The notes: generated from the letters alone by a model not told the origin. Positions 1 through 13,147 are shown, numbered from the stretch's first letter. The stretch is DNA of 64,000 bases from Bicyclus anynana (GCF_947172395.1 NC_069087.1:12481107-12545106), one strand, 5' to 3'. Translations and numbers: made by a program.

Positions 1-366
1 ATTTTTAGTAAACATTTTTAATTAGCCTGTGGTGCTTTGACACTACGTTGACAAATGACAAGTTGACATCATGTATACTACTCTGTGGTTGACATAGGCA
101 ATACTGACGTACGATTTCGGTTGTCATTGTCAGACGTCAGTTACATCCTGTAATTTGTAAACATTATTTAAAGAACCTTCAAAATTAAAAATTAAAAATT
201 ATATCATTACCCTTTTTAAAAGAGTGATATTTGCATAGACTAACTACTTAATAAAGAACAAACATAATATTAATGCCTCACAACAAAAGTAACAGAAAAG
301 AAAAGTTAATACAAGTTTGCAATAAACAAAACAGCAACATAGCCTTTATCATAGGCAAAAAGAGTT

Positions 367-1113
367 CTATTTCTTATGTGCCCTCTTGGCTCGCGGGGCC
401 AGTGGAAATTTAGAACTTCCTGAAGCAACAGAGGGAACAGCAGCAGAAGTTATTGGCGCTGGGACTGTCACCATTGGAGCTGCAATAACATCCAGATCAG
501 CAATCGAACGCAGATGGCGCCGGGACCCATCTTGGTGTATTGCGAAGACATTCCCATCCCTTGTCCAGCATTTGTTGACTCCGAGCCGCTGACGAGCTGC
601 CATGAAAAGATCGTGTCGCTCCTTAGTGAGGAACTCAGACAACGTAATGCCTGAGTTCCTTAAAGCGGTTTTGGCATACCACAGATTGTTCCTGAGTGAC
701 AGATCATGAAACTTGATTAGAATGGCTCTGGGTTTGCCATCCTTAGGACGGCCCAAACGATGGCAGCGACTTACACACTCTTGATTGATTGGCATCTTTA
801 AATGATCAGAAAGCGTCTTAACAGTGACAGAGTCCAACTTCTCGTCTTTCGCCTCGGATATGCCATGGACCAACAGAATTTTGCGCCGGCTTCTCATTTC
901 CAAATCATCCAAGGATCTATGAAGGAGCTGCATTTGCAGTTGGAGGCCTTCGAGCGCTGTCAATACAAAACTTCTAAAAGACTGAAATTGAGCTGCAATA
1001 TTAGAAGTAGGACTGGTAGCTGGTATAGAATGCTGCAATTGTTTTTGGAATTCATCCATTCGCTCATTAAAATGTGCACTTAGTTGTGTAACGGTTTGCT
1101 GAATAGATTCCAT
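367..1113 (-). CDS. LINE ORF1-like RNA-binding protein, intact 248-residue ORF
   Basis: Uninterrupted minus-strand frame from ATG (1113-1111) to TAG. The N-terminal ~40 residues are polar. Residues ~45-78 carry heptad-spaced leucines, consistent with a coiled coil. Residues ~78-155 look like an RRM-type domain (KILLVHGISE strand, then CHRLGR and RAILIKF). Residues ~155-210 (SEFLTKERHDLF, then CWTRDG) look like the basic C-terminal domain of L1-type ORF1 proteins. The tail is basic (RAKRAHKK). This coiled coil-RRM-CTD order is that of non-LTR ORF1p, and lepidopteran copies of such proteins resemble the baculovirus FP family. Family members bind RNA as multimers and assist retrotransposition. 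I see no ORF2 downstream on the minus strand before the window edge, and no poly(T) that would mark a processed copy. It is either a recent element remnant or a retained single ORF. The ORF is certain; its expression is not. Confidence 0.7.
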   Translation of the reverse strand: MESIQQTVTQLSAHFNERMDEFQKQLQHSIPATSPTSNIAAQFQSFRSFVLTALEGLQLQMQLLHRSLDDLEMRSRRKILLVHGISEAKDEKLDSVTVKTLSDHLKMPINQECVSRCHRLGRPKDGKPRAILIKFHDLSLRNNLWYAKTALRNSGITLSEFLTKERHDLFMAARQRLGVNKCWTRDGNVFAIHQDGSRRHLRSIADLDVIAAPMVTVPAPITSAAVPSVASGSSKFPLAPRAKRAHKK

Positions 1114-4100
1114 TGAGTTATAGTGTTAGATTGAAGTGTGAAATTAATGACAGTATCACTTTGGAAAATATAGCGCCTAAATCACTGTGGAGATTTAATA
1201 GGAATCACTACCTGGTAGGTAAAAGAACTTTTAACACATCACTTCACAAAACTATACTGATTTTACCAATAATTTAATTAAAAATATGAGAGAACAAATT
1301 AAACATGTGTTTACTTTTTGTATGCCTACCCGCGAAAAATATTATTGTTCTAAAGTTAAAATAGCAAACTATTCCGACCTTTCAATAGTTAATTATATAT
1401 AGTGGAGTATAATTGAAATGGTTGTAGAACGCGGCACTCATATCTGTTGCGGGCGCAAGTAGGATTTCCTTTTTAGACCATTCCTACTCGTCCATTGGGT
1501 CAGTGTGCGAGGGAGATTCTAGCATTTCCTATCGCTTGTTTAGAATCTAGTGTTTCACTTGTTACGATCTATTTAGCTTTATAACATCATACGATGTCTT
1601 TTATTGAATTGTTTAACCTCGATTAATGATTGAAAATTCGACGACGTTGTGCAAATAAACTAAAATCACGAGAGTTCCTTCGCAAAAATAACAAAGAAAT
1701 ACTCGTAGGTAATAACAGTAGCCTGTGAAGTAACTCTTCTCAGTAGGGTCTGCTTACAGAACTCGTGGTTGGAGTCAGACAAACTGTCATTTCAAAGATA
1801 CCTTATGTAATGAAGAATGTTATAATAAATTATATAGTTGTCAGGTAGTTAATCAAATAATAATAGGTTGTAGTACTTATATATAACTAATAGGGTACTT
1901 ATCATCGTATCCTAAGAATATCAAACAGGTATAAATGTAAACGATTAATACACTAAAAGCAAAGAACACAATTATCGTCCCACCTATCAAGCGAAAAGCG
2001 ATTCATGTTGTGCTACTTATACGTCGATTGCCATAATAGTTTTCCCTGCCAAATCGGCCATTTGCTTATGTGTGAGCGAGATAGAGCGCCAGCGTGACCT
2101 AGAGAGGTGAACAAACGTCTATAGTGAGTTCAACCCAAATTTTTGACCTGATTCGAAGTAAAAACTCGATGGGCCAACGCGCTTGACGTAATCGGTTAGA
2201 AAAAACAACACACGGAATGCAGTCCAGCTTCTCAAGCTTTCTTTCGTTGACTTTAATCTCTGTATTGTAACGGGAATCAGAGCGCTTGGCTTTTACCGAC
2301 GTCCGTGCTACATTTTTGGGTCGCGTTTAGGATTTTTCGAATCAGTTATGAAAGCTAAATGCTTTCTTATTGGAATCACATTGTATTTTTACCCGATTAC
2401 GGCGTAGGATTATAATTTTATATGTATATAATATACTTATGTTTGTATTTTTGTAGGTATGCTCCTCCGTGGCACTTTCATCCTATTTTGATGAATATTC
2501 GACCGCGTTATCATAATCGCGTAACATAACCTACATTCAGTAGATATATAGTTTGATGGATGTCAATTACAATAGTCGACTTTACCATTTACTTATGTTT
2601 ATACCGTTGTGAGGATATAGTTTTTTTAACATTTTCATGTTGCATTTTAAATTTTAACGATTCGGATACATCGTTAGATTACTGGCTTAACTAATCTCTA
2701 ATCCACAGCTAAAACATAAATCTCAATGATTTAATTGCTTTCGGCTAAACCATGTGTCTTAAACTCCAAAGGACAACGTATATTTAAAGTCTGCTTACAA
2801 TCAAATTAGCATAGCGATTTAAAATACATTTAAACTTTAAGTGGTGTACGAAACAAAGAGCTATTCATTCGTGCTGCACTTGTGCTTGCTTGCACGATAT
2901 ATATTTTATTAGCTCGCCCCTTGAATAAAACAAAATGATCTTTAATAGCACTTTTCAAACTGTAAGACAACATTGAATTGTTTATAGCATCCGGACAATG
3001 TTCCACTGTGCGCTATTCAAGGATAGGTTACATTTTTTATTCAACAGGATATTGGATACTGGTCAACTGAACGTCTGCGTCAACCTTAAAATTGTGGTTT
3101 TATTACATGATATTTACTGTTGCATTCAGTATAACGGAGCTACTAGAACAGCAGCTGTGTGATCAACTGTATTTGTTTCGAAGTTGCGGTTTTTACTACA
3201 GGCTAGAAATACTTGACTTCGATACTATTGTCCATCGCTTTTAGATCGACTACTGCGATAATCTAAATAGAAAAATTCAACAATAGTACTTTTAAAAGAG
3301 TTTTGTTTTAATATACTTAGGCTTACGTTTATTCAAGAAATATTATAAACCTTAAATATAAAATCAGCCAGTAGCGAATATTTTTTGCATTTACTAAATT
3401 TTCAAGCTTTAAATATCCACTCAATTCTTACATTAGTGTATTATTTGCTATTATTAATATTGATTGAAAGAGATTTCTTTAATTCTATCTTATAGTTTAG
3501 CATAATATGCACTTATTCATCTAAGATTTAGCTTAGACACTATGGATAATTAACTTTTCATTCTTTTGAGGTATCAGATTCAATTAAAAACGCGTCACCA
3601 CCAGTTAAAGTTTTAATTTCATCAATTTTAATCGATTTTAAACGCTGAAGGGATTACGAATCATTAATTTTTTATTTATCTTCATCATCGTAATCGATTT
3701 ACACAATTAAACCGTGTTTGTTATTTAATAGCTTTGGTTCTTGCTGGAGGGTAAGCCGATGCATCGTTAGGCGAGTGGCTTTATGGCGTTACAAAGAAGC
3801 CGCTACCGTGCTGTGTTGGTGCAGATTATAACGTATGCATCACCGTAAAACAATTTTATCATCGTTAACATTAAAAGCTTTATATGGTTGTCGTACATTC
3901 CTACTCCATTCGCTATTAAATAATCACTCTAATATTCATTTAAATAATTTTTTTTCAAAATTACGGGCATAAATATATTTTCCACGACAAGAGTCACGTG
4001 TTTTTTGAAAATTATTTAAAGGCATATAATGATTAAAGACGTTATAAATTCATCTAAAAAATTCCCCAAAAGCACATTCTAGTTCGCAGTTGATAGACTA

Positions 4101-4267
4101 TACTTACACATATACAATGTTATTCTAAAAAATCAAATTTCATTATAGAGGCTTTATAGACCAAGATCCCATCCGTCACCCCAGACTTACGTGATTTTAG
4201 GAAAGATGAAACTTTTAGGATCGGTATTACAACATAAACAAAAACATAGAAAAATTATAGAGAAGAT
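1114..4267. other. AT-rich stretch with no recognised gene or repeat
   Basis: No frame over about 60 codons reads as protein and I recognise no TE end here. Positions 2040-2110 and 3740-3830 are somewhat richer in GC but show no motif I can name. Unannotated regulatory sequence or old TE debris is possible. Confidence 0.5.
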
Positions 4268-4390
4268 TCAGTTGTCCGGCTCTTCTCAGCAAAACCTACC
4301 TTCCGAGCCTGTAGTCTTTACAAATAGCCAACCTTGTCTTTTCAAAAGTGCTTCTAAACTAAGCCTACTTGAAATATAAAAAAAAAATGA
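4268..4390 (+). repeat. LINE 3' tail, subfamily 1 (degenerate)
   Basis: Shares the block TCTTCTCAGC-AAACCT-CCTTCCGA and then ACAAATAG, AAAGTGCTT and CCTACTTGAAATA with copies at 27638-27905 and 53346-53574, and ends in an A run. This is a very common lepidopteran non-LTR 3' end. The 62-codon frame over it is not a gene. Confidence 0.65.
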
Positions 4391-7300
4391 TTTGAAAGGA
4401 ATTGATATTTCCTACTTGCGGTACACGTAAAAGACGACTAATAAATTATGTATAACAAAAGTCCATATTTAGAATGTGTTCGACGTTATAATTACGTTGT
4501 GTGAGTCACAAAATCATCTCGTTTTATTATATTTTTCAAACATCAAGTATCCATATTCGTAAGAGATTTGCATAAAATTATGCGGGGCAACTGGGCTATT
4601 GAAATAAATTCCAATTTGCTAACATTAAACCGAAATGAACCTTGCCTTATTGAAAATTATGCCCACTAACAATTTTATATTACTAAACGTGAATTTTAAA
4701 ATTACACATCGATAAAGGATAGGAAGGAATATATTAAACAACCCGACCAGTGTGGGTTTCAATTTCCAAGAAACGAAGGAAGTCTTATACAATTATTTCC
4801 CATAAACATCTAACGGAATCAATTTGCTTCTATAATACAGGTAGCAAACAATTTACTTCTGAAAGGGTGCAGTTGTTGTAAATTGTTGCATTTTTAACTC
4901 GCTACAAGAATACACTTTATATAACAAGTACCTATTATAATAGCGCATTGGTTAGTGTTTATTTAAAGCTATATTAGCTCACTAATAATGGCTTATTTAC
5001 GTATTATACAAACAAAACCTGGTTAATAATTCTGGGTGAATTCGCTCATTTATTTGATAATATTAAAAAGTAAAATGACTGATATTCGTTCTGTTAGCGA
5101 AAATACATTTTGAACTACAGTTGTTTGATTGAAAACTAAGCTATTTTATAATAAATCTGAGCTGTTATAAGTTATACAGAGAGAGTCAACATTGAATCAA
5201 GTTATAAAGCGAGACTTATTGAAAGTGCAAGCAGTCTACGAATTTCATTCCACCACTTGCGACTGGGCCACTGTGCACATTGAAGTTTATTTACCAAATG
5301 ACGTATAAGTAGCGGAAGATCCAGTTGAAAAATGGACCTTATAAAATATAGCATTCGCTTCATTATCAATTGACGGAAGTAGTTGAATGAGTTGTTTAAA
5401 TATCACTGATGTAGCACTATTTATAGAAGAACTAGTAGCGAAACCTGTGGAGCAGGATTGTGAGCTTAATGAGAGGCAACGTTGGATTATTGCCACATGT
5501 ATCCAGTTTGAACGATGGCTTACACTTATCTGGTCACCTGGTAATCACACTGCACTTCACACAAAGAAAATAATATCAAGATTTATACATGTGACATTCA
5601 CGATAATTTATTCTCACTGCTTCGCTGTTTTATCAAAGGAAAAATTTTTACGAGTAATTCTGCTTCGCTCCTTTTCGTTTGTACAAAAATCTCATAAGTG
5701 ATTCTGTTTCTGGTTGCATTGATCGGTATGTTTTGGAGGCCAGATTTTTCACACGCTTTCGGTGTTCGTTTAATCCGGGTGTGAGATCTAAAGATTTATC
5801 TTTTTGGTAATTCTCTTAATTATTATAATTATACTTTATATTACTGCAGATGTGAATTTCACTATTTAAACTTATGAGTTCATTTAACAAAAAAAGATTT
5901 AGTTACCTACACGAGGAAGTGTGCGTTTGAATTTACATCTCCCATATGAATTTATTACTCTAGTAATATAGCTTTGCGTTATTTTATGTTTGAGGCTAAT
6001 ATAAATCTATCTTTATTAGATGGCTTGACTGGAGGGGAGCGAACTGCAGCAGCTATCGGTGCAGTAACTCCGCGCAGCTAATTGCAGTACGTAATTGCCA
6101 ATAAATGCTCAAGTATAGAGGATACAACTATCTTGTTTATATCCTATAAATTCTTCAAAATTTATTCCTACCTACAGACATCTCATTAGTAGTAAATTAT
6201 AATAAAACAACTGTGCAAATACGCACCGGTATCGGAATTTTAAAAGAGAAAACTTCGTGCAAAATTTTAACACTATTTCAATTCAAAGAATTACAAATAA
6301 TGTTTCCTCATTGCAACTTTACAATAAAAAATAACAATAAAGTATAAATCCGCTAGACTAATAATTGTTACCGTAGGTTACCTAAATGTGAGTTTTTAGT
6401 AAACCGTAAAAAATATATCCTTGAACGTAACCCATTTGCATCAAACTGACCTGCAACAACGGAGAATCCTAGTAACGTTTCGGCGAATCGATCTCATATT
6501 AGCATAGTAGGCGTTCATATCTCAAGGTTAGAGTCAGAGTCGGCGACCGCTGTAGGGCGAATATCCTGCTCGCTCACGAGACCTGTGGCTTCCTTTCCAG
6601 CACGTGACTGTCAAGTACAAAACTATATGCGTACCCACAGAACAGACAACGAAGCCAACGCTTTTAGCAATAGAAGTAGCAAGAGGGCGTGGCCCGCGTA
6701 CACCCGGGTGTGCGGAACATCGCAAGCGTGTCCGCGCTTGTACTACCAGTCTTGTTTTGTTCTGTGACAAAAGGATGAAATAATATTCAACTCTAAAGTA
6801 AGGGTGACATATTTCATTTTTCACTTAATATTAAACAGCCATTTAGGCTGCGTCCCTGGGTACGCTGGTTTTAATACAAAGAATTGGCACTTTATAAATC
6901 TAGTTACCTCTTATATCTGTGTTCGTACTCATCAGTGTTCCGCTCCTCTAACGCTTACCATGCTTAGGGTGGCATAGACTATGTAAATGTGCTTCAAAGC
7001 ACAACAAGAGAGTAAATTAAGTTACTTATAACGATTGAGGGGAATGCAAAGCTGAATCACGTAAATAGCTTTTAAACAAATTATAAACTAAAATGAAATA
7101 TAAAAAAATACTATAAAAAACATCAGTTTGTAAAGAATAATGTTACATATTTTATGTTAAAAAATCAATTTTCTTTCAACGGCAATTTAAAAACAATATT
7201 GTTCTTACCATTTTTTGTAATTTCGTTCCAAAACAATTTATCCGTTCGACTTACACTTAAAAATTCTGCAAAAATTGCAAAAACCTGTTTGATTTTTGAA

Positions 7301-7483
7301 TGAGTAAAATATTTTTTTGTACGTCGGAACACTTTTTAATTGCTGTTTTAAGAAAAGTATTAATATTAAAGAAATATTAAATGGTAACTTTATTCTCCAG
7401 AAACTGAAGTTCATTATGATATTTATTTTAAAATATTTGGTTCAGAGAATTAGTCAACAACTTTTTTGAATATTAAGGTTTCG
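4391..7483. other. Unassigned sequence with a GC-richer patch at 6530-6770
   Basis: No recognised gene. Frames of 60-104 codons occur (for example at 5387-5701 and 6534-6824) but none shows a domain or family pattern. The 6530-6770 patch is GC-rich relative to its surroundings and includes GTGTGCGGAACATCGCAAGC. It could be old TE sequence or an unannotated exon; I cannot tell. Confidence 0.4.
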
Positions 7484-7633
7484 CCTGACGCCGCGCTGTT
7501 TCACCCGCGTGGTTCCTGTTCCTCGATAAATGGGCTATCTTACACTGAAATATTTTTTTAAATCGGTCCAGTAGTTTCTGAGATTAGCGCGTTCAATCAA
7601 ACAAACTCTTCAGCTTTATACTATTAGTATAGA
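7484..7633 (-). mobile_element. Helitron-like non-autonomous element
   Basis: On the minus strand it starts TCTATACTAATAG, preceded by A, and continues with GCTGAAGAGTTTG, GCGCGCTAATCTCAG-like text and GCCCATTTATCGAGG. Its 3' part holds CGCGGGTGAAACAGCGCGGCG, which is the subterminal hairpin with one arm mutated. The terminal CTAG is not visible. Same family as 14962-15389, 26687-26888 and 33472-33668. Confidence 0.7.
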
Positions 7634-8266
7634 TTTTCGCTATTCAGCTATTGTAACGCCCCTAAGGAAATATTTGACAGTTGGTAACAAGGACAGTTAG
7701 AGCACCGTTGCGTGATATGAAGCCAATAGCTCACCATTGAAAGTGTAATTTAATGTGATAACACTATCACGATAGTAATTTCCTATGACGAATAAACCAG
7801 TGCAATTGCCATCATTGTCTGGTGTAGTCATAAATGTAACCATTATAATTATTACAGCGAAGGTTGAAGTAAATATATCAATTGTCAAGCTATACTCTAG
7901 TGACGCACCGGAATAGTGTGATCTATGATGGCAACGAGGTCGTACGCCCGCAGAGCTCAAGGCTACATGCCGATACATAAATATATAGTTCACAATAAGT
8001 TCGTTGAATGTAACGCTTCATTCAAGGTTTACGAATTTTCTTTATGTTTGTCACACTTATTTACTTGATTTTGTTCGGTTTTGGTTTTTTAATCACGACA
8101 AAGGCTATCGCATTTTAGGTAGTTTTATTATTGAAACAAAATCTAGTTTAATTAATAAAACTACCTGAAATTTCGAAACTCTTTCCGATTATACGGAATA
8201 AAAACAAACCTTTTTTTCTCATCAAATTCTTAACACATGATTAGTCAATCTATTCCAGGAAGTCCA
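7634..8266. other. Unassigned sequence with a short stem-loop
   Basis: No gene recognised. Perfect 14-bp inverted arms lie at 8117-8130 and 8153-8166 (AGGTAGTTTTATTA and its complement) with a 22-base spacer. It may be a tiny foldback remnant. Confidence 0.4.
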
Positions 8267-8465
8267 TTCAAAGTCAAAGTCAAATTTCATTTATTTCAAA
8301 TAGGCTTAGCTTACAAGCTCTTTCGAAACGTCAGATAATAATATTAAACTTAAGATAATGGTGATAATAATTATTCGAAAACTTAAAATTAAAGTTACGA
8401 GGGTTCCAAACGCGCCTTGGTCCGAGAAGAGCCCACAACAAACTCAGCCAGGTTTATCCTTTTTT
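8267..8465 (-). repeat. LINE 3' tail, subfamily 2
   Basis: Read on the minus strand, it runs from GAGTTTGTTGTGGGCTCTTC through GCGCGTTTGGAACCC and CTTAATTTTAAG to CTATTTGAAATAAATGA and a TTTGACTTTGA tail. It aligns with 42766-42965 in opposite orientation. Confidence 0.7.
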
Positions 8466-8944
8466 AGTTTATAACCATTTAACAGTAGGTATTAAGTAGC
8501 CTGTCATGTACATGTCATGTACCTAATACATTTCATTTCCAAGCAATTTTGTCATTTACGTAATCATTTGCCTTGGTATTACCGCTACAAAACTTCTTCA
8601 TTAAAAAACAAACGACTTCCAAAAATAGACAAACAGTATCTACAAATAACTGTGGTAAGAATGACAATGTAGTTATCACTGAAATAGAAGTTAGAGTTAA
8701 ATTGAATAGACAATATCAATGTTCTAATTATGCTAGACATAAATACTTGATTCAATTAATACTTAAAGTCACACATACACATAATATCACAGATGTAAAA
8801 TAGTTGGTTGCTGTTTCATTGTACCCATACATGTTCGAATAAGTGGTAAGCGGACGTGAGCCGTTTGCAGTGGTAGTTGTATGCCATTTGCGTACTTGAA
8901 ACAAGCAATCATTGTCACACGATCTTTTACTTTCCAGTTAACTA

Positions 8945-8947
<3 letters not shown>

Positions 8948-9001
<54 letters not shown>
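8948..9001. repeat. (TA)n microsatellite
   Basis: About 27 uninterrupted TA units. The isoleucine/tyrosine-rich frame crossing it on the minus strand (8787-9053) is an artefact. Confidence 0.97.
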
Positions 9002-9005
<4 letters not shown>

Positions 9006-9467
9006 ATAAAATTTCTTGTATGACTGTCTTTTAGAGTAAGTAAATTCAGACATAATATTATGCGTGAGTATCTGTTAAAAAAAAACTTACTTTTATGCTT
9101 ATTGAAATAGATTTTGAGTTAAAGTCGAGGTTGATGAAGTTAAATTATCATTAGAATATTGATAAAATACCTAATACAAAAATAGTAGTGCTAAGTGACT
9201 TATTAAGAGACAATGAACAACAATTTTTAGTAAAGTTAGATATTTTAAGACTGAGACTAATAAATTATGGTTATAATTATGGTAAAAGAAATTATAAACA
9301 AAATAATAAAAAAGTTAAATGAATGTCAAGTGCACGTAATTATCATTTCATTGCTTTTTGTACGCTTGACTGAATAAAGTAAAACTTTGTTGTTGTTATA
9401 CATAATATCATATAAAAATGCAATTCTTGATATTGCACTGATGAAATGCACATATTTTTTTGATTAT

Positions 9468-9536
9468 TTGTCTAGTTAACTAACTGATAAAAAGGTATTT
9501 CATTACTTGTCTTGTTAACTAACTGATAAAAAAGGT
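9468..9536. repeat. Short tandem duplication, two copies
   Basis: TTGTCTAGTTAACTAACTG at 9468 recurs as TTGTCTTGTTAACTAACTG at 9507, each followed by ATAAAAA-GGT. The period is 39 bases. Confidence 0.85.
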
Positions 9537-12423
9537 GTCGTAAGCATTGTCTGCGAATGTTACATCAAAAAGTAGCCTAACAACAGTAGATTAGTTTAAC
9601 CTGAAGCAATCCAAGTGGCGATTAGCAATGTTTGGGTGCGGTTGGCGGTGGGTGACAATTGCAACATCCGACGCGCCGTCTGTCGAGCCAATTTGAGAAC
9701 GAGCTACAAGTGGCATCACTGCACCCACAAAATAATCGCCTCGTAAAACTGCATCTATGACCTCATCCTATTGTACTTGACTCGGCTCGTAGGAGTGACC
9801 GCTAAATAGACTATAGTTACTGAACTACAGTTCCCCAAACTTAACAGCTTACGTAAAAAGTACAGTTTTTATTAATGTTTTGGATATTTTTATTTAGTAG
9901 TTGGGTGCTTTCCTAACAAAATTTGGGAAAATTAAACCGGTAGCAAATATATTCTTTGCTTTAAATAACAAAAACCTCATCCATAAATATCACAATAAAT
10001 ATTTTTTTAGATTAAAACTAAGACGTACTATAATTTCGATTCATAAGGATCGAATACACCGTCATTTTTGAAATTCATACAAGTTAAAAAGTAAAAAATA
10101 AAACGCCGTTTAAATGCAGCTAGACCCTGACATTTTGCATATGAGTTTAATTCTTCAAAGGCTGCTGTTTAAGATATCAGTTAATAGCTAACTGTATGAT
10201 AAGCCCCAAACAATTTACTCGTATCTAGCACAAGAACATAGTCTTACATTGCAGATTACAAATTCATTTACCTAACAAAGTTGCAAGTTAAAGAGACGCG
10301 GTAGGAGAGCAACATTTTCCTGGAAATGAGCTGGGTCACTGCACTCTATTTGGGAATCGCTGGACTAAACGATTCCAAGCAATTATAGTTTATGTAATGC
10401 TTGTCTTGAACCAACACTGTGCGTGACCAACTGGTATAATTCCAACTGAATTACGTTAATTTCGAAAGCAAGGTCGGTCGTCGCCCCTTAGACCAATCGT
10501 TAGCTTTGGAATCTATACATTTTACATTAACTAACTAGATTTTTCATGTGACTCCGTCCGGAGAAACTTAAATGTTAACGAAGCATTCAGCTTTAATGAA
10601 CACGAGGAATTCTTTGTTTATGTTTATTATATGCATAATATTGCATATTTAATTATTTAGATCAGGGTCAACAAGTTAAATATTATAATATCTAAGAATT
10701 TATATTCGTTCTACCATTAAACAAAGCGGTGTTAAGTTTGCAAGGGATCTATCACATCGTATCTTATTACAAAGCACTCAACTGACCATGAGAATGTCAT
10801 TTTCGTTCAGTTGAGTTGTCTCATTTTATGACAAACAAACCAACAATATACAATAGACTGTATTGAAACCTGTGACATTGAGGTCTTAGCTCATATTATT
10901 TTGTTCGTCCACGACCCCTTTATCGGTCATCTAGTACGTGCATATACTATTTTAACAGCTTATTGTATGTGACCTGACTGAAAAAAATCCGCCCATACTT
11001 ATGCGGTGGCAACATTTCGCCAATGAACATTTTGTTTTTTCGAACGTTATTTTATTGGTTTTGTTTTGGAATACCTAATACTTGAGGATAAATCGATAAT
11101 GGTTGTGATGGACAGAATAACAAAGTACATGGATAAAGACAAGATTAGAAGTGGGGGCAGCATTTTTTAGAAATATTCCACTTATTAAATCAAAGCACAA
11201 ATATTTTTTTCATTAGCAGTTGAAATATTAGTGGATAGATTCATGCAGCAGCTTCCTGAGCTGATACTTTTTTTTTCAAGGTTGTTCCAAACATGACAAT
11301 TTGGTGTGGTGTTTGATGCTTTTTCGACTTATGTTATGGTCTTGCCTTGCCCAGGTGCTTGAGGCTTCAGACACTACAATAGTGCTTATGCATTGTGGAG
11401 TGTGCCACAATTTTTTAGTAGACGTTTTTCTTTTCTTTCTTTCTTTCTTTACATAAGGTATTTATAGGTTCTTGAAGGCAATGCAGAAAGCAAAACAATT
11501 TCAGAATCCCCGTCTAAGCAGAGAGGCTGCCTAATTAGAAAATTCTGAAGACGATTTTAAATGGCGCAGCCAAGGCGTACTATGCGATAATAAAACAAAT
11601 CTGCCCACAGAACCCTCCCATGAAGTAAACAAAGTAATCAATTAGGCCCCAGGCTGAGTAATGGTGCAATAAATTTGCGACTGCCACAGATCCTTGGAAT
11701 CAATGGAGTAATGAAAATTTAAGCCTAATGGTGCCTGGCTTGACTAGTGGAGAGCTGAGACATGCCGCGAACTGCGAAGACTGAGGTCTGACAGGCAATT
11801 ATTGTTTAGTTATCGACTTTCCAGGAAATTCTTTGTTTTAATTTATCACTTTTTAGCTGGGAATTCTATTGGAATTTTGAAGTGTTTTAGAATATAAGCA
11901 TAAGAATCAACGACTTGTGGGGAATTTCTGTAAAACTAATAAACACTCTCCTTCTCTTCTCGTGTTGTTTTCCCTGCCTAACCAAATTTGGTATGATAGA
12001 GCAGCTAAGGATAATTACACTTATATCGAGCTTCTTAGAAGCAGTTCTAGATAGACTGAGGTGTTTAAGAAGATTAAAAATAAATTTAGCTGGTGTTCCT
12101 TTTACACCCACTTCTACGGTATATAACCACATTTTTAGTTAGTTAATTTGTTAGATGATAATTTTTATCTACTGTGGTATGTATGTCTACTTATGTAATG
12201 CATTTTTCACGTAGTATACTTTACAAGTATTATACGTGTAATTTTTGTGGAAAAAGTTATGTCCGAGTTGGCATACCTACTTAATTTGTGTTTTGGTCAA
12301 AGATTTTATAATGGTTACAATAGTATATCACAAATATTTGTATACAATATCGAGTTGTGTGTTCAGTTCGAGTTTAGTAAACTTTAAAAACTATATTATA
12401 AGGAAATATATAATCGAATTAAA
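9537..12423. other. Long stretch without recognised genes
   Basis: Mostly AT-rich. GC-richer text at 9600-9790 and 10440-10500 matches nothing I recognise. A short (CTTT)n run lies at about 11430-11450. Overlapping 60-80-codon frames at 11887-12142 on both strands are hydrophobic but show no family pattern. Confidence 0.4.
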
Positions 12424-12514
12424 CACAAAATTGTGCATGTATGCGCTCAGTGCAGTAGCTAAATTTGGATCACTTTTTGCAGTGATTTTGTAGGCGTGTA
12501 ACATGTCTATAGTA
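12424..12514 (+). repeat. Dispersed ~90-bp repeat, copy 1
   Basis: ACAAAATTGTGCATGT-TGCGCTCAGT, then GCTAAAT-GGATCACTTTT, GTGATTTTGTAGGC and TAACAT-GTCTA are shared with 58779-58868. It probably belongs to a larger TE whose edges I cannot place. Confidence 0.75.
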
Positions 12515-13054
12515 ATGTCCTTGGTTACTAAAGCGGTTATTAATGCTTCTAATTTTCGTTTTAAGCATGACTTGGTAATTCTGTATTCGCTTCAGTTATG
12601 GTTTACAATAAAAGATTTATTTTCACAGGCATTCATTATTATCATAGGAATAGCTAATTCTCATTATAACTCGTATCTTGATAGATAATTTTTACGTATG
12701 ACTGGCCAAATTTAAGGGTCTCTGAAACTTTACTATTAAATTTACGGCAAGTGAACAATTGCTATTTATTGAAATAATTTTATAACGTAACTGTAAAATA
12801 CATCCAATAAAATTATTTTAATAATTTTAATAAACTGTAGAATGTAGAAGAAAAAGAAAAAGTTTATTGCACACAAAACATTATTAAAAAAAAAATTTAA
12901 AAAATACAAATAAACATTAAAAAAAAATTAATAAACAAAATATATGTGAACAAATAACAAAATATAACTGAGCACGTAAGATATTTGCTTTCAATCAGAA
13001 ACTACTGACATCCCCTGATCTCAGAAACTAAAAAAAGTTAGTAGATTTTAGTAA

Positions 13055-13147
13055 AGGGCTTTTGCACATGTTCCTTTATACTATGTATTCTACTATTTTC
13101 TCTGTAATTTGTTTTTATTTGCAATAAAGTATAAATAAATAAATAGA
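13055..13147 (+). repeat. Retroelement 3' tail with AAAT-type tail
   Basis: Ends GCAATAAAGTATAAATAAATAAAT, a typical non-LTR tail with a polyadenylation-like AATAAA. A related tail in opposite orientation may sit at 12845-12880 (AAAAAGTTTATTGCACAC). Confidence 0.45.

Noticed and set aside
5387..5701. 104-codon plus frame
   Set aside because: Overlaps an opposing 69-codon frame, has no family pattern and turns into low-complexity hydrophobic text.
6534..6824. 96-codon minus frame
   Set aside because: Arginine/serine-rich translation of a GC-rich patch with an opposing frame; no motif recognised.
8787..9053. 88-codon minus frame
   Set aside because: Runs through the (TA)n microsatellite and has no domain.
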